Source: CAWFSE01 sp963697565
Lineage (GTDB): Bacteria > Actinomycetota > Actinomycetes > CAVWCF01
Direction of reading: 5' to 3'
DNA length: 64,000 nt
Assembly (NCBI GenBank): GCA_963697565.1
Contig: CAVOOM010000006.1
Span: 248,001 to 312,000, forward strand
Part shown: in pieces, positions 46,285-60,434 of the stretch
Position numbering within the stretch: the first letter of the stretch is position 1
Layout of the letters: each line of letters starts with the position of its first letter
Translations under genes and position numbers: made by a program
The notes under the pieces: generated by a model
The model's database searches: none
The model's input: the letters and a program-made list of their open reading frames with translations, nothing else
Told to the model about the DNA's origin: nothing

Positions 46285-47543
46285 TCAGCCGTGGGAGCGG
46301 ACCCGCGGCGTGCGGAACTCCCGGGTGCCCGGCACGATCAGCACCGCGAGCGTTGACACCACGGTGACCACGGCCGCGACCCACAGCACGGCGGTCTCGC
46401 CCACGGCCGCCACCGCCGGCCCGGTCAGCGCGAGCCCGAGCGGCATGAGTGCGAACGACGCCATCCAGTCCACCGACGACACCCGCGCGAGCGTCTCGGT
46501 CGGGATCTCCTCCTGCAGCGCGGTCGACCAGTAGACGAGGAACGGCTCCAGGCACAGCCCCGAGACGAAGTAGACGGCCAGCAGCACCCACGGCTCGGTG
46601 GGGTACGCCAACGCCAACGGCACCAAGGTGAACGGCAGGATGCCCAGCAGGCCGACCAGGCCGCGCTGCCGCGGCTGCCAGTGCATCGCGACGAAGGCGC
46701 CGATGACGCCTCCGATCGAGATCGCGGCCAGCGACCCCACGTACACCCAGTCGCCGCCGAACTCGCGGCGGCCGATGATCGGCAGCAGCACCGACTCGGG
46801 GGCCACGACCAGCATGAGCTGCAGCGAGGCCATCAGCAGGACGGCGGCGATCCACGGACGTCGCCGCACCTCGGCCAGGCCGCCGCGGATCTCCGTCAGC
46901 ATCGAGTCGCGGTCGGCCTTGGCGACGAGATCGCGGGCCGGCTCGCGCAGCGCGGTCAGGCAGCGCCAGGCTGACGAGGAAGCTCGCCGCGTTGATGACG
47001 TACGCCGCGCGCGGCCCGCCGGCGGCGACGACCACCAGCCCGCCGATCCCCGGTCCGATCACCGCGGCCAGCCGGTACGACACGGTGACGAGCCCGTTGG
47101 CCGCGGGCAGCAGCGGCTGCGGGACCACCGCGGGGATCAGCGCGGCCTCGGCGGGCCGGAAGAAGGCCTCGCCGGCGCCGACGACGAAGACGAAGCCGGC
47201 CAGCACGAGCGTCGAGGGCGTCCACGGGATCAACGCGAGCGCCAGCACCGCGATGGCCCGGAACAGGTCGGACGCGCGCATCACGAAGGTGCGCGGCAGC
47301 CGGTCGGCCCACACCCCGCCCACCAACGCGAACGAGCACGATGGCGAGCCAGCGCGCCCCGAGGACGAGGCCGAGGTCGCCGAGGGTCCCGCCGGCGTCC
47401 AGGACGGCGATCGTCACCGCGATCGGGAAGATCTGGTCGCCGAGCGTGGAGACGGCCTGGCCGACCCAGAGCAGCCGGAAGTCGCGCAGCCGCAGGGCCG
47501 CGGTGGCCCCGGACGCGACGGTGGCTTCCTCGGGCGCGGACAT
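46285..47543 (-). CDS. MFS transporter (two frame breaks)
   Basis: About 419 residues, twelve helices, MFS_3 (enterobactin exporter EntS-like) type: LRDFRLLWVGQAVSTLGDQIFPIAVTIAV in part, VGGVWADRLPRTFVM (the MFS loop 2-3 motif), GAGEAFFRPAEAALIPAVV, and GLCLEPFLVYWSTALQEEIP. Extra bases near 47338 and near 46965 break the frame. Likely an efflux pump for a small hydrophobic compound. Confidence 0.82.
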
Positions 47544-47599
47544 CACGCCAGGATCCCCCGGCGGCCCGCCTCAGGTCGAACGCGTTTCGCGCGGCCCGG

Positions 47600-49849
47600 T
47601 CAGTCGGCGGCGGCGAGCTCCGGCTCGGGCGAGGCCGACCCGCCCGGCCGCTTGACGGCGCGCAGCAGCAGCTGCGCCACGTCCTGCACCTGGACCTGCT
47701 CGTCCTTCTCCTTGTCGGACTGCAGCTCGCCGACGCCGTCGGAGAGCATCACCCGGCAGAACGGGCAGCCGACCGCGATGGTGGCCGCGCCGGTGGCGAT
47801 GGCCTCCTCGGTGCGGTTGGTGTTGACCCGGGTGCCGATCTTCTCCTCCATCCACATCCGCGCGCCGCCGGCGCCGCAGCAGAACCCGCGGTCGGCGTGG
47901 CGCGGCATCTCGGTGAGCTCCAGCCCGGGCAGCCCGGAGACCAGGTCGCGCGGCGGGGCGTACACCTTGTTGTGGCGGCCGAGGTAGCACGGGTCGTGGT
48001 ACGTCACGCGCTCCTCGACGGGGGTGACCGGCGTCAGCTTGCCGTCGCGGACGAGGCGGTTGAGCAGCTGCGAGTGGTGCAGCACCTCCCAGTTGCCGCC
48101 GAGCTGCGGGTACTCGTTGGCCAGCGTGTTGAAGCAGTGCGCGCAGGTCGCGACGATCTTCTTCGCGCCGACGGTGTTGAGCGTCTCGACGTTCTGCATC
48201 GCCAGCATCTGGAAGAGGAACTCGTTGCCCGACCGGCGCGCGGAGTCGCCGGTGCAGGTCTCGCCCTCGCCCAGCACCGCGAACTCGACGCCCGCGAGGT
48301 GCAGCAGCTCGGCCACGGCCTGCGTGGTCTTCTTCGCGCGGTCCTCGTACGCCCCGGCGCAGCCGACCCAGAAGAGCCACTCGACGTCGTCGGGGATCTC
48401 GTCCTCGACCACGCGGACCTCGAAGTCGAGGTCGCTCGCCCAGTCCATGCGCCCCGAGGCGTTCAGGCCCCACGGGTTGCCCTTGTTCTCCATGTTCTTG
48501 AACAGGCCGTTGAGCTCGGCGGGGAACGAGCTCTCGACGAGCACCTGGTAGCGGCGCATGTCGACGATGTGGTCGATGTGCTCGATGTCGACGGGGCACT
48601 GCTCCACGCAGGCGCCGCAGGTCGTGCACGACCACAGCACGTCGGGGTCGATGACGCCGCCGTCGATGGTGAGCCCGTGGTCGTCGAACACCGACGGGCC
48701 GACGAGCGGACGCTCGATCTCGTGGCGCACCGACTCCGGCAGCGACTCGAGGTCGATGGCCTCGCGCGGGTTGCCGGCCTCGCGCTTGCCGTACCCGGTC
48801 TGCGCGAGCACGGCGTTGGGGTCGCTTGCGGTGAGGTACGGGGCCTGGGCGAAGGTGTGGTCGCGCAGCCCCATGATGAGCAGCTTCGGCGACAGCGGCT
48901 TGCCGGTGTTCCAAGCCGGGCACTGCGACTGGCAGCGGCCGCACTCGGTGCAGGTCGCGAAGTCGAGCAGCCCCTTCCAGGTGAAGTCGTCCACCTTGCC
49001 GCGGCCCATCACGGCGTCCTCGTCGAGCTCGTCGAGGTTCTCGAAGTCGAGCGGCTTGCCGTCGACGTACATCGGCAGCAGCGGGCCGAGGGCGTTGGGG
49101 CGCCGCGAGAACGCGACGTTGATCGGCGCCATGAAGATGTGCAGGTGCTTGCTGTAGACGACCAGGACGAGGAAGCCGAGGATCACGCCGATGTTGAGCA
49201 GCAGCCCGATCGTCTCGATCCACTCGTTGGCCGCAAGCGACTGGGGCAGCACGTTGGCGACCCATTGCGAGGCGAACGCCCACTGGTCGGGGTACGGGAA
49301 GTTGCCGGTGTTGATCTGCGCGCCGCGGTACAGCAGCAGCGTCCACAGCACGTTGAAGATCATGAAGAGCACGAGCCACGCCGCGCCCGTGTGCGAGCCG
49401 TAGAAGCGGGAGTCGCGGCCCTGCTTCTTGGGGTTGCTCTGCACCCGGATCAGCGCGAAGACGACCAGCGCCAGGATCACGGCGACGGTGAAGAAGTCCT
49501 CGACGAGCGGCACCCAGGCCCAGTTCTGGAGCACCGGGATCGCGAACGAGCGGCTGAACAGCGCGCCGTACGCCTCGATGATCGTCAGGCCCAAGACGAT
49601 GAAGCCCCACATCGCGAAGACGTGCGCGGTGCCGGGGACCGTCCACTTGAGCAGCTTCTTCTGGCCGGCGACCTCGACGAGCTCGGCCTGGATGCGGCGC
49701 TCGGGCTGGTCGGTGCGGCCGACGGCCGGCTGTCCGGAGCGGATCAGCCGGGTGAGGACCCCCAGCCGGCGCAGGGTGATCGTCAGCGCGACGACCGTGA
49801 TGAGGAGGCCGAGGACGGTGCTCAGCACGACCTGCGAGTTCTCGGACAC
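47600..49849 (-). CDS. etfD: EtfD-like membrane Fe-S oxidoreductase
   Basis: 749 residues, intact, GTG start with GGGAGGA before it. Amino part: five or six membrane helices with conserved His (VPGTAHVFAMWGF, YSKHLHIFMAP). Middle: two [4Fe-4S] motifs CTECGRCQSQCPAWNTGKPLSP and CTTCGACVEQCPVDIEHIDH. Carboxy part: two CCG domains (YHDPCYLGRHNKVY, GFCCGAGGARMWMEEK, VGCPFCRVMLSDG). This is the layout of mycobacterial Rv0338c/EtfD, which passes electrons from ETF (thus from acyl-CoA dehydrogenases such as FadE5) to menaquinone. DosR-like boxes lie 138-192 bp upstream. Confidence 0.88.
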   Translation of the reverse strand: MSENSQVVLSTVLGLLITVVALTITLRRLGVLTRLIRSGQPAVGRTDQPERRIQAELVEVAGQKKLLKWTVPGTAHVFAMWGFIVLGLTIIEAYGALFSRSFAIPVLQNWAWVPLVEDFFTVAVILALVVFALIRVQSNPKKQGRDSRFYGSHTGAAWLVLFMIFNVLWTLLLYRGAQINTGNFPYPDQWAFASQWVANVLPQSLAANEWIETIGLLLNIGVILGFLVLVVYSKHLHIFMAPINVAFSRRPNALGPLLPMYVDGKPLDFENLDELDEDAVMGRGKVDDFTWKGLLDFATCTECGRCQSQCPAWNTGKPLSPKLLIMGLRDHTFAQAPYLTASDPNAVLAQTGYGKREAGNPREAIDLESLPESVRHEIERPLVGPSVFDDHGLTIDGGVIDPDVLWSCTTCGACVEQCPVDIEHIDHIVDMRRYQVLVESSFPAELNGLFKNMENKGNPWGLNASGRMDWASDLDFEVRVVEDEIPDDVEWLFWVGCAGAYEDRAKKTTQAVAELLHLAGVEFAVLGEGETCTGDSARRSGNEFLFQMLAMQNVETLNTVGAKKIVATCAHCFNTLANEYPQLGGNWEVLHHSQLLNRLVRDGKLTPVTPVEERVTYHDPCYLGRHNKVYAPPRDLVSGLPGLELTEMPRHADRGFCCGAGGARMWMEEKIGTRVNTNRTEEAIATGAATIAVGCPFCRVMLSDGVGELQSDKEKDEQVQVQDVAQLLLRAVKRPGGSASPEPELAAAD

Positions 49850-49986
49850 GGGGGTCCTCCCGTCCGGGTCCCCGGCCGGGTCGGCCGGGGAGCGTCAAGG
49901 CGAGCGTGAAGGTCAATCGGGCCGGGCGTCGCGCAGGGCGCCGCGCCGGGGTCGTACGCGGTGGAGCGGGTCCGATCCTACCGGCC

Positions 49987-50041
49987 GGTAACTTTGCCGG
50001 GGCGTGGGACTTTGGCCCGAGAATAGTCGGACCTTTTGCCC
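49987..50041. promoter_or_regulatory. tandem DosR/DevR-like boxes upstream of etfD
   Basis: Three related sites: GGTAACTTTGCC (49987-49998, weak), GGGACTTTGGCCC (50006-50018, best) and CGGACCTTTTGCCC (50028-50041). The last two centres are 22 bp apart, the same spacing as the two boxes before cydA, and the third resembles the weaker cydA box (CGGACTTTTGCTGG). They lie between a 43-residue ORF and etfD, on the upstream side of etfD. Confidence 0.55.
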
Positions 50042-50063
50042 GCTGACGGCCGTTTGGGGCCGC

Positions 50064-50195
50064 TCAGGTGAGCGCGTCCCACACCCAGGCCGCGGCCGGG
50101 ACGAGCACCGGCGCCGACAGCGCGAGCAGGCCGAGCACGAGCAGCACGGCCACCACGCGCGAGCGCAGCGAGCCCTGGCCGCCGGCCGCGCGCAT
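50064..50195 (-). CDS. 43-residue single-pass membrane protein
   Basis: ATG 50195 to TGA 50064-50066: a basic start (MRAAGGQGSLRSR), one hydrophobic helix VVAVLLVLGLLALSAPVLV and a short end AAAWVWDALT. GTG codons at 50207 and 50210 are alternative starts. It is the only one of the local frames with a plausible protein-like composition. Function unknown; same direction as etfD, 214 bp before it. Confidence 0.5.
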   Translation of the reverse strand: MRAAGGQGSLRSRVVAVLLVLGLLALSAPVLVPAAAWVWDALT

Positions 50196-50250
50196 CTGTC
50201 GGAGCACCACGCCGCAAAGCGTACCCAGCCGCCGCCCGCCCCGCCTGCCG

Positions 50251-50304
50251 CCGAGTTGTCAGAGGAAGCGGAGGGCATAGCCACCGCTTCCTCTGACAAC
50301 TCGG
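50251..50304. repeat. dispersed palindromic element, copy 2
   Basis: Perfect 21-bp arms at 50251-50271 (starting CCGAGTTGTCAGAGG) and 50284-50304 (ending CTCTGACAACTCGG), with the 12-nt loop AGGGCATAGCCA. Copy 1 at 13323-13376 shares both outer arms and the loop motif CATAGCC. Here it lies in a divergent region upstream of dnaK and of the small ORF, so it is not simply a terminator. Confidence 0.75.
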
Positions 50305-50349
50305 AATGGGGGGCGGGGCTGAGAGCGGGAATACCGGGATGCGCAGCGA

Positions 50350-50372
50350 AGTTGAGTCGAGTACGCTCAACT
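50350..50372. promoter_or_regulatory. HAIR-like HspR operator of the dnaK operon
   Basis: GTTGAGT, 7-nt spacer CGAGTAC, GCTCAAC: close to the HAIR consensus CTTGAGT-N7-ACTCAAG bound by HspR. It lies 89 bp before the dnaK ATG, and hspR is in the same operon, so autoregulation with DnaK as co-repressor is expected. Confidence 0.8.
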
Positions 50373-50460
50373 AACGAGCGTGACCCTTACTCAATCACCC
50401 GAAGCACCCGCTTGATCCACCGCACAGACCCACCGATTCCCGTACCCGGAGGTACCCCGC

Positions 50461-52328
<1,868 letters not shown>

Positions 52329-52332
<4 letters not shown>

Positions 52333-52962
52333 CCGGTCCCCTCAACGGCCCGCCGGCCGACGAGGCCGACCCCGCCGGCCCGGTGATCCGCGACCGGCGG
52401 CGGGTCGACCCGCTGACCGGGCAGGTCCGCCACCCCGAGGAGGCCGCCCCCGGGCGTCCTCCCGGGGAGGCCGCCGGCGCGATGGCCGAGGAGGCCGCCG
52501 CCGGTGACGTCGTCGAGCGCGAGCTCGCGGCACTCGCCGGCGAGGCCGACGCCTACCGCGCCGACCTCCAGCGGGTGCAGGCCGAGTACGCCAACTACCG
52601 CAAGCGCGTCGAGCGCGACCGCGAGGTCGTTCGCGACGCTGCGGTGGGCGGCGCGCTGGCCGAGCTGCTCCCGGTGCTCGACGACGTGGGCCGGGCCGAC
52701 CAGCACGGCGAGCTCACCGGCGGCTTCAAGGTGGTCGCCGACGCCCTCGACGCCGCGCTCGTACGAATCGGCCTTGAGCGCTTCGGCGCCGCCGGGCGAC
52801 CCGTTCGACCCGGCGCTGCACGAGGCCCTGGCGCATGCCCCGGCACCCGAGGGCGCCGAGCCCGGCGAGCCGTTGTGCGCGGAGATCTACCAGCCCGGGT
52901 ACCGCTACGCCGGACGTGTGCTGCGCCCGGCCCGCGTCGTGGTCGCCGACTCTGGGGCCTGA
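52329..52962 (+). CDS. grpE: nucleotide exchange factor GrpE (frameshifted)
   Basis: About 210 residues from GTG 52329: an acidic/Pro-rich start, the coiled-coil helix (AYRADLQRVQAEYANYRKRVERD), VLPVLDDVGRADQHGEL in meaning (LLPVLDDVGRADQH) and the beta-wing GEPLCAEIYQPGYRYAGRVLRPARVVV. It exchanges nucleotide on DnaK. One extra G near 52792 (GCCGGGCGACC) breaks the frame before DPFDPALHEAL. Confidence 0.92.
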
Positions 52963-53020
52963 CCCGGCCCGTACCCCCGCCTGACCCAACCCGCCGAGGC
53001 AGCCGAGAGGAGGCACGCCG

Positions 53021-54205
53021 ATGATCAACCCGCAGTGGGCCGAGAAGGACTTCTACGCCGTGCTCGGCGTCGGCAAGGACGCCTCGGCCGCCGAGATCAA
53101 GAAGCGCTACCGCGTGCTGGCCAAGGAGCTGCACCCCGACACCAACAAGGGCGACGCCAAGGCCGAAGAGCGGTTCAAGGCGGTCAGCGAGGCCTACGAC
53201 GTGCTGGCCGACGCGGCCACCCGCAAGGAGTACGACGAGGCGCGGGCGCTGTTCTCCTCCGGCGGTGGGCGAGCGGGCGGTTTCGGCGGGGGCCGCCAGG
53301 GGGCGGACCTCAACGATCTGATCAACCAGATGCGCGGCGGGGGAGGGGCACCCGGCTCGGGCGGCGGCTTCGGCGACATCCTGGGCGGGCTGTTCGGCGG
53401 CGGCGGGCGGCGGGCCACGGCGCAGCCGCGCCGCGGGGCGGACCTGGAGACCGAGGCGACCCTGAAGTTCGGCGACGCCCTCGCCGGGGTGACCCTGCCG
53501 CTGCGGCTGTCCGGCGAGGCCCCGTGCGCGGTCTGCTCGGGCACCGGGGCCAAGGCCGGCACCACGCCGCGGCTGTGCCCGACCTGCCAAGGGGCCGGCC
53601 AGACCTCCCGCAACGCCGGCGGCTTCGCCTTCCCCGAGCCGTGCCGCGAGTGCCGCGGCCGCGGCATGGTGGTCGACGACCCGTGCCTGACCTGCCTGGG
53701 CTCCGGCCGCGGGCAGTCGTCGCGCACCATCCACGCGCGGATCCCCGCGGGGGTGCGCGACGGGCAGAAGATCCGGCTCAAGGGCAAGGGCGGCCCGGGC
53801 GAGCGCGGCGGCCCGAACGGCGACCTCTACGTGCGGGTGCACGTCGAGCCGCATCCCGTCTTCGGCCGCAAGGGCGAGCACGTCACCATCACGGTGCCGA
53901 TCACGTACCCGGAGGCCGCGCTCGGGGCCCAGGTGGCGGTGCCGACCCCCGCCGGGTCGACCGTCACGGTGAAGATCCCGCCGGGCACCGCCAGCGGGCG
54001 CACCCTCCGGGTGCGCGGCAAGGGCGCGCCCAAGGGCCCCGCCGGCGGCCACCCCGGGGGCCACGGCGACCTGCTGGTCACCGTCGAGGTGGCGGTGCCG
54101 CACCGGCTGTCCAAGGCGGCCCACGAGGCGCTCGAGGCCTACCGCGAGGCCACCGCCGGCGACGATCCGCGCGCCGACCTGCAGGCGCGCGCGAAGGGGG
54201 TCTGA
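53021..54205 (+). CDS. dnaJ: chaperone protein DnaJ
   Basis: 394 residues, intact. J domain (WAEKDFYAVLGVGKDASAAE, with HPD in KELHPDTNKG), a Gly-rich linker, four zinc motifs (CAVCSGTGAK, CPTCQGAGQ, CRECRGRGM, CLTCLGSGRG) and the carboxy-terminal substrate domain. It delivers clients to DnaK. An AGAGGAGG ribosome-binding site precedes ATG 53021. Confidence 0.97.
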   Translation: MINPQWAEKDFYAVLGVGKDASAAEIKKRYRVLAKELHPDTNKGDAKAEERFKAVSEAYDVLADAATRKEYDEARALFSSGGGRAGGFGGGRQGADLNDLINQMRGGGGAPGSGGGFGDILGGLFGGGGRRATAQPRRGADLETEATLKFGDALAGVTLPLRLSGEAPCAVCSGTGAKAGTTPRLCPTCQGAGQTSRNAGGFAFPEPCRECRGRGMVVDDPCLTCLGSGRGQSSRTIHARIPAGVRDGQKIRLKGKGGPGERGGPNGDLYVRVHVEPHPVFGRKGEHVTITVPITYPEAALGAQVAVPTPAGSTVTVKIPPGTASGRTLRVRGKGAPKGPAGGHPGGHGDLLVTVEVAVPHRLSKAAHEALEAYREATAGDDPRADLQARAKGV

Positions 54206-54206
54206 G

Positions 54207-54611
54207 ATGTCCGTCTTCGACGAGGTCTTCGACTCGCTCGCGGCCGGCTCGCAGGACGCCCCGGTCTTCGTGATCAGCGTGGCCGCCGAGCTGTCCGGGC
54301 TGCACGCCCAGACGCTGCGGCAGTACGACCGGATCGGCCTGGTCTCGCCGGGCCGCACGGCCGGCGGCGGCCGGCGCTACTCGCTGCGCGACATCGTGCT
54401 GCTCCGCGAGGTGCAGCGGTTGTCGTCCGACGGCCACAACCTCGACAGCATCAAGCGGATCCTCGAGCTCGAGCGCGAGAACGCCGCCCTGCGCGAGCGG
54501 CTCGCGGCGTACGAGCACGAGCGCCGCAGCACCGCCCTCGTCGTCTGGCGCCCCCAGCGCCGGCCCTACCCGCCCACCGACCCGACCGCCACGCGCCGAA
54601 GGGAGCCCCAG
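54207..54611 (+). CDS. hspR: heat-shock repressor HspR, in frame with clpB
   Basis: 135 residues of MerR type: VFVISVAAELSGLHAQTLRQYDRIGLVSPGR is the HTH and wing (quoted in part), then YSLRDIVLLREVQRLSSDG, a coiled coil rich in Glu/Leu and the end STALVVWRPQRRP, usual for HspR. It represses the dnaK operon through the HAIR box. No stop codon separates it from clpB: the frame runs through a 22-residue Pro/Arg-rich stretch straight into the ClpB ATG at 54612. Confidence 0.9.
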
Positions 54612-57215
<2,604 letters not shown>

Positions 57216-57265
57216 GCGGCGCCTCCCCTGGGCGGGAGCCTCCGTCCTCCATCAGCTCGTCGGCA

Positions 57266-58391
57266 TCACGCTGGAGCCGGCTCCTCGCTGATCAGCCGCG
57301 CCGCTTCGACGAGGTCGGCGAGCACGCGCGACGGTCTCAGCGTCGGACCAGTTCATCGAGGCCTCGCCGACGGTGAACTCGGTCGCCGCCCAGCCGGGGA
57401 CCTCTGCCGGGACGACCGTGCCCAACGCCAGCAGACCCTCCGACTCCGCCAGCCGCAGGCCGGCCTCGCGCAGCGCATCGGCGGGCACGTCGATGAACAG
57501 CACGAACGCGTTGGTGTGGGGCGGCGTGGGGTGGACCCGCACGCCGGGGATCGAGGCCGCGGCCGATGCCACCGCCCGCGCGTGCTCGGCGTAGGCGCGA
57601 AAGCGGTCCAACCGGGTGCGCAGCCCCTCGCGGGCCGCGACGGCCAGGGGGTAGACGCTGACCAAGGTGCCGCCGTGTCGGTGCTGCCAGTGGCGCGCCT
57701 CGGCGATCACGTCCTCCGGCCCGACGAGCGCCGCCCCGGCGATGCCGCCCAGCCCCTTGTAGAACGAGACATAGACCGTGTCGCCGAGGGCCGTGATCTC
57801 GGCGAGGGGGCGGTCGTAGAACGGCTGGCTTTCCCACAGCCGGGCGCCGTCGATGTGCACGGGGATGCCGCGGGCCCGCGCCGCCTCCACGAGGCCCACC
57901 AGTTCATCCCACGGCGCGAGCAGGTGGCCGGCAGCGCGCAGGGGGAGCTCGACCGACAGTGCCCCAAGCGGTTGGGGGCACCCGGCCAGGTCGTCGGCCG
58001 AAAGCGGGCGAGGCTCGACGCTCAGGTGCTCCATCCGGATGCCGTGGACCACCTCCAGCGCCCGCTCCTCGTCCAGCACGAGATGGGACAACCCGTGCAC
58101 GCCGACCGCGCGGTGGCCGGTGCGGTCGGCCCACACACGAAACGCGCACTGCTGGGCCATGGTCCCGCTCGGCATGAACACTGCGGCCGGCTTGCCCAAC
58201 AGGTCGGCGACCTCGGACTCCAGCGCCTCCAGCTCCCCATGTTCGCCGTAGACGTCCGGCAGCGGATCGACCGCCAGGCCCCCGAGCCGGTGCAGCGTCT
58301 CGGCGGGCGACCGGTGCCCGTCGCGCTGCAGGAAGCGGGTGGCGCCCGCGAGCGCCCGGCGTCGTCGCAGGTCCTCCTCGGAGTGGCTCAT
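57266..58391 (-). CDS. threonine-aldolase/beta-eliminating-lyase family PLP enzyme (frameshifted)
   Basis: About 375 residues. FMPSGTMAQQCAFRVWADRTG, then AVGVHGLSHLVLDEERAL, IPVHIDGARLWESQPFYDRPLAEI and the PLP Lys in VSFYKGLGGIAGAALVGPEDV mark the GLY1/low-specificity threonine aldolase group. Substrate may differ from threonine. One extra base near 57322 breaks the frame at the end; corrected, it reads VLADLVEAARLISEEPAPA and stops at 57266-57268. Confidence 0.82.
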
Positions 58392-58419
58392 GGGCGGATC
58401 CTCGCGCACCCGCCGGACC

Positions 58420-59586
58420 TCACGGGAAGGATCGGGCGAGCCGGGCGACGGCGTCGTCGAGGACCTCGTCGCGCTTGCAGAAGGCCCACCGCACCAGCGG
58501 CCGGCCGACGGACTGGTCGTCGTAGAACACCCCGGCCGGGATGGCCACCACGCCGGCCCGCCGAGGCAGGTCGAGGCAGAACGCCATCCCGTCGTCGTAC
58601 CCCAGCGGCCGCACATCGGTGAGCACGAAGTAGGTGCCGCGCGGGCGGTAGACCTCGAGCCCGACGGACGCGAGCCCCGCGCACAGCCGGTCCCGCTTGG
58701 CCGCCAGCCCGTCGCGCAGCCCGGCGAAGTACGAGTCCGGCAGCGCGAGCCCGGCGGCGACGGCGTGCTGGAACGGCCCGCCGTTGACGTACGTGAGGAA
58801 CTGCTTGATGCCTCGGGCCGCGGACACCAGCTCCGCGGGCCCGGTGGCCCAGCCGACCTTCCAGCCGGTGAAGGCGAACGTCTTGCCGGCCGATCCGAGG
58901 GTGAGCGTGCGCTCCCGCATGCCCGGCAGCGTGGCGATCGGCATGTGCGGGCGGTCGGCGTCGAAGGCCATGTGCTCGTAGACCTCGTCGCTGACCACCA
59001 CGAGGTCGTGCTCGACGGCGACATCGGCGATCGCCTGCAGCTCCGCCCGGGACAGCACGGCGCCCGTGGGGTTGTGAGGGGTGTTGAGCAGGATCATCCG
59101 CGTGCGCCCGGTGACCGCGGCCCGCAGCGCGTCGACGTCGAGGGCGAAGTCGGGCGGCCGCAGCGTCACCGGCCGGCGGACCGCCCCGGCCCAGCCGATG
59201 CACGCGACATACGAGTCGTAGTACGGCTCCAGCACCACGACCTCGTCGCCGGGGTCGAGCAGCCCGAGCAGCGCGCTGGCGATGCCCTCGGTGGCGCCGG
59301 CCGTGACCAGCACCTCGGAGTCCGGGTCGACCGCGAGGCCGTACCACCGCCGCTGGTGCTCGGCGATGGCCGCCCGCAGCTCCGGCACGCCCGGCCCGGG
59401 CGGGTACTGGTTGCCGCGGCCCTCGGCGATCGCCAGGCGCGCCGCCTCGGCGACGACGGCCGGCCCGTCGACGTCGGGGAACCCCTGGCCGAGGTTTACC
59501 GACCCCGTCGCGGCGGCCAGCGCCGACATCTCGGCGAAGATCGTCGTGCCGAGCCCGTCGAGCCGGTGGGCCGCTCGCTTCCTCAC
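58420..59586 (-). CDS. fold-I pyridoxal-phosphate aminotransferase (YbdL/DapC/KAT-like)
   Basis: 388 residues from GTG 59586: TTIFAEMSALAAATGSVNLGQGFPD, NQYPPGPGVPELRAAIAEHQ, MILLNTPHNPTGAVL, VVVSDEVYEHMAFD and the PLP Lys in LGSAGKTFAFTGWKVGWATG. The NLGQGFPD and GSAGKTFAFTGWKVGW blocks are those of methionine/kynurenine-type aminotransferases and of actinobacterial DapC. It lies 28 bp upstream of the aldolase-like gene in the same direction. Confidence 0.88.
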   Translation of the reverse strand: MRKRAAHRLDGLGTTIFAEMSALAAATGSVNLGQGFPDVDGPAVVAEAARLAIAEGRGNQYPPGPGVPELRAAIAEHQRRWYGLAVDPDSEVLVTAGATEGIASALLGLLDPGDEVVVLEPYYDSYVACIGWAGAVRRPVTLRPPDFALDVDALRAAVTGRTRMILLNTPHNPTGAVLSRAELQAIADVAVEHDLVVVSDEVYEHMAFDADRPHMPIATLPGMRERTLTLGSAGKTFAFTGWKVGWATGPAELVSAARGIKQFLTYVNGGPFQHAVAAGLALPDSYFAGLRDGLAAKRDRLCAGLASVGLEVYRPRGTYFVLTDVRPLGYDDGMAFCLDLPRRAGVVAIPAGVFYDDQSVGRPLVRWAFCKRDEVLDDAVARLARSFP

Positions 59587-59634
59587 GCCGCCCACCCTGC
59601 CACCGGCGGCTGCCGCGCGTGCGAGAGTGCCGCC

Positions 59635-60433
59635 ATGCTTGAGCCGCCCCCCGTGACCGCCCCCACCGCCCTCATCACCGGCGCGACCGCCGGGATCGGG
59701 GCCGCCTTCGTCCGCCGGTACGCCCAGGACGGGTACGACCTGGTGCTCGTGGCCCGCGACGTCCCGCGCCTGGAGCTGCAGGCCGAGGACCTCCGGCGGC
59801 GCTTCGGGGGCCAGGTCGAGGTGCTGGGGGCGGACCTGTCCGACCGCGAGCCGAGGTCGCGGCGCGTGGAGGACGCGGCTGGCCGACCGCTCGCGCCCGG
59901 TCGAGGTGCTCGTCAACAACGCCGGGTACGGGCTGAACCACCGCTTCGTCGGGGGCGACCTGGACGCCGAGGAGCAGATGTTCGACGTGCTCGCGCGCGC
60001 CGTCCTGCGGTTGAGCGGCGCCGCCGTCCCCGGCATGGTCGCGCGCGGCCGGGGCGCGGTCATCACCGTCTCTTCGGTGGCGTCGTTCGCGCCGCTCGGC
60101 ACGTACAGCGCCGCCAAGGCGTACGCCACGACGTTCACCCAGGGCCTGGCGGGCGAGCTGGCCGGCACCGGGGTGCGGGCGATCGCGCTATGCCCCGGTT
60201 ACGTGCGCACCGAGCTGCACCGTCGTGCCGGCATGGACGTGTCGATGATCCCCGACCGGCTGTGGCTGGACGCCGACGAGCTCGTCGACGCCTGCCTGCG
60301 CGACCTCGCCGACGGCAAGTCGATCTCGGTGCCGGGCGCGGCCTACAAGGCGATTAGCACCTTGACCAGGCTGCTGCCGCGCGAGTCGCTCCAGCGCGCG
60401 GGCCAACGCGTCAACGGCCGCCGCGGGCGCTGA
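59635..60433 (+). CDS. short-chain dehydrogenase/reductase (frameshifted)
   Basis: About 265 residues: NADP site TALITGATAGIGAAFVRRYA, VEVLVNNAGYGLNHRF, ITVSSVASFAPLGTYSAAKAY with the catalytic Ser and Tyr-x3-Lys, and ALCPGYVRTELHRRAGMDV. The YohF/DltE-like pattern suggests a lipid- or keto-acyl-reductase; substrate unknown. The frame is disturbed between 59850 and 59893 (net one extra base, last at GACGCGGCTGG). Ends 1 bp before the epimerase gene. Confidence 0.8.
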
Positions 60434-60434
60434 C

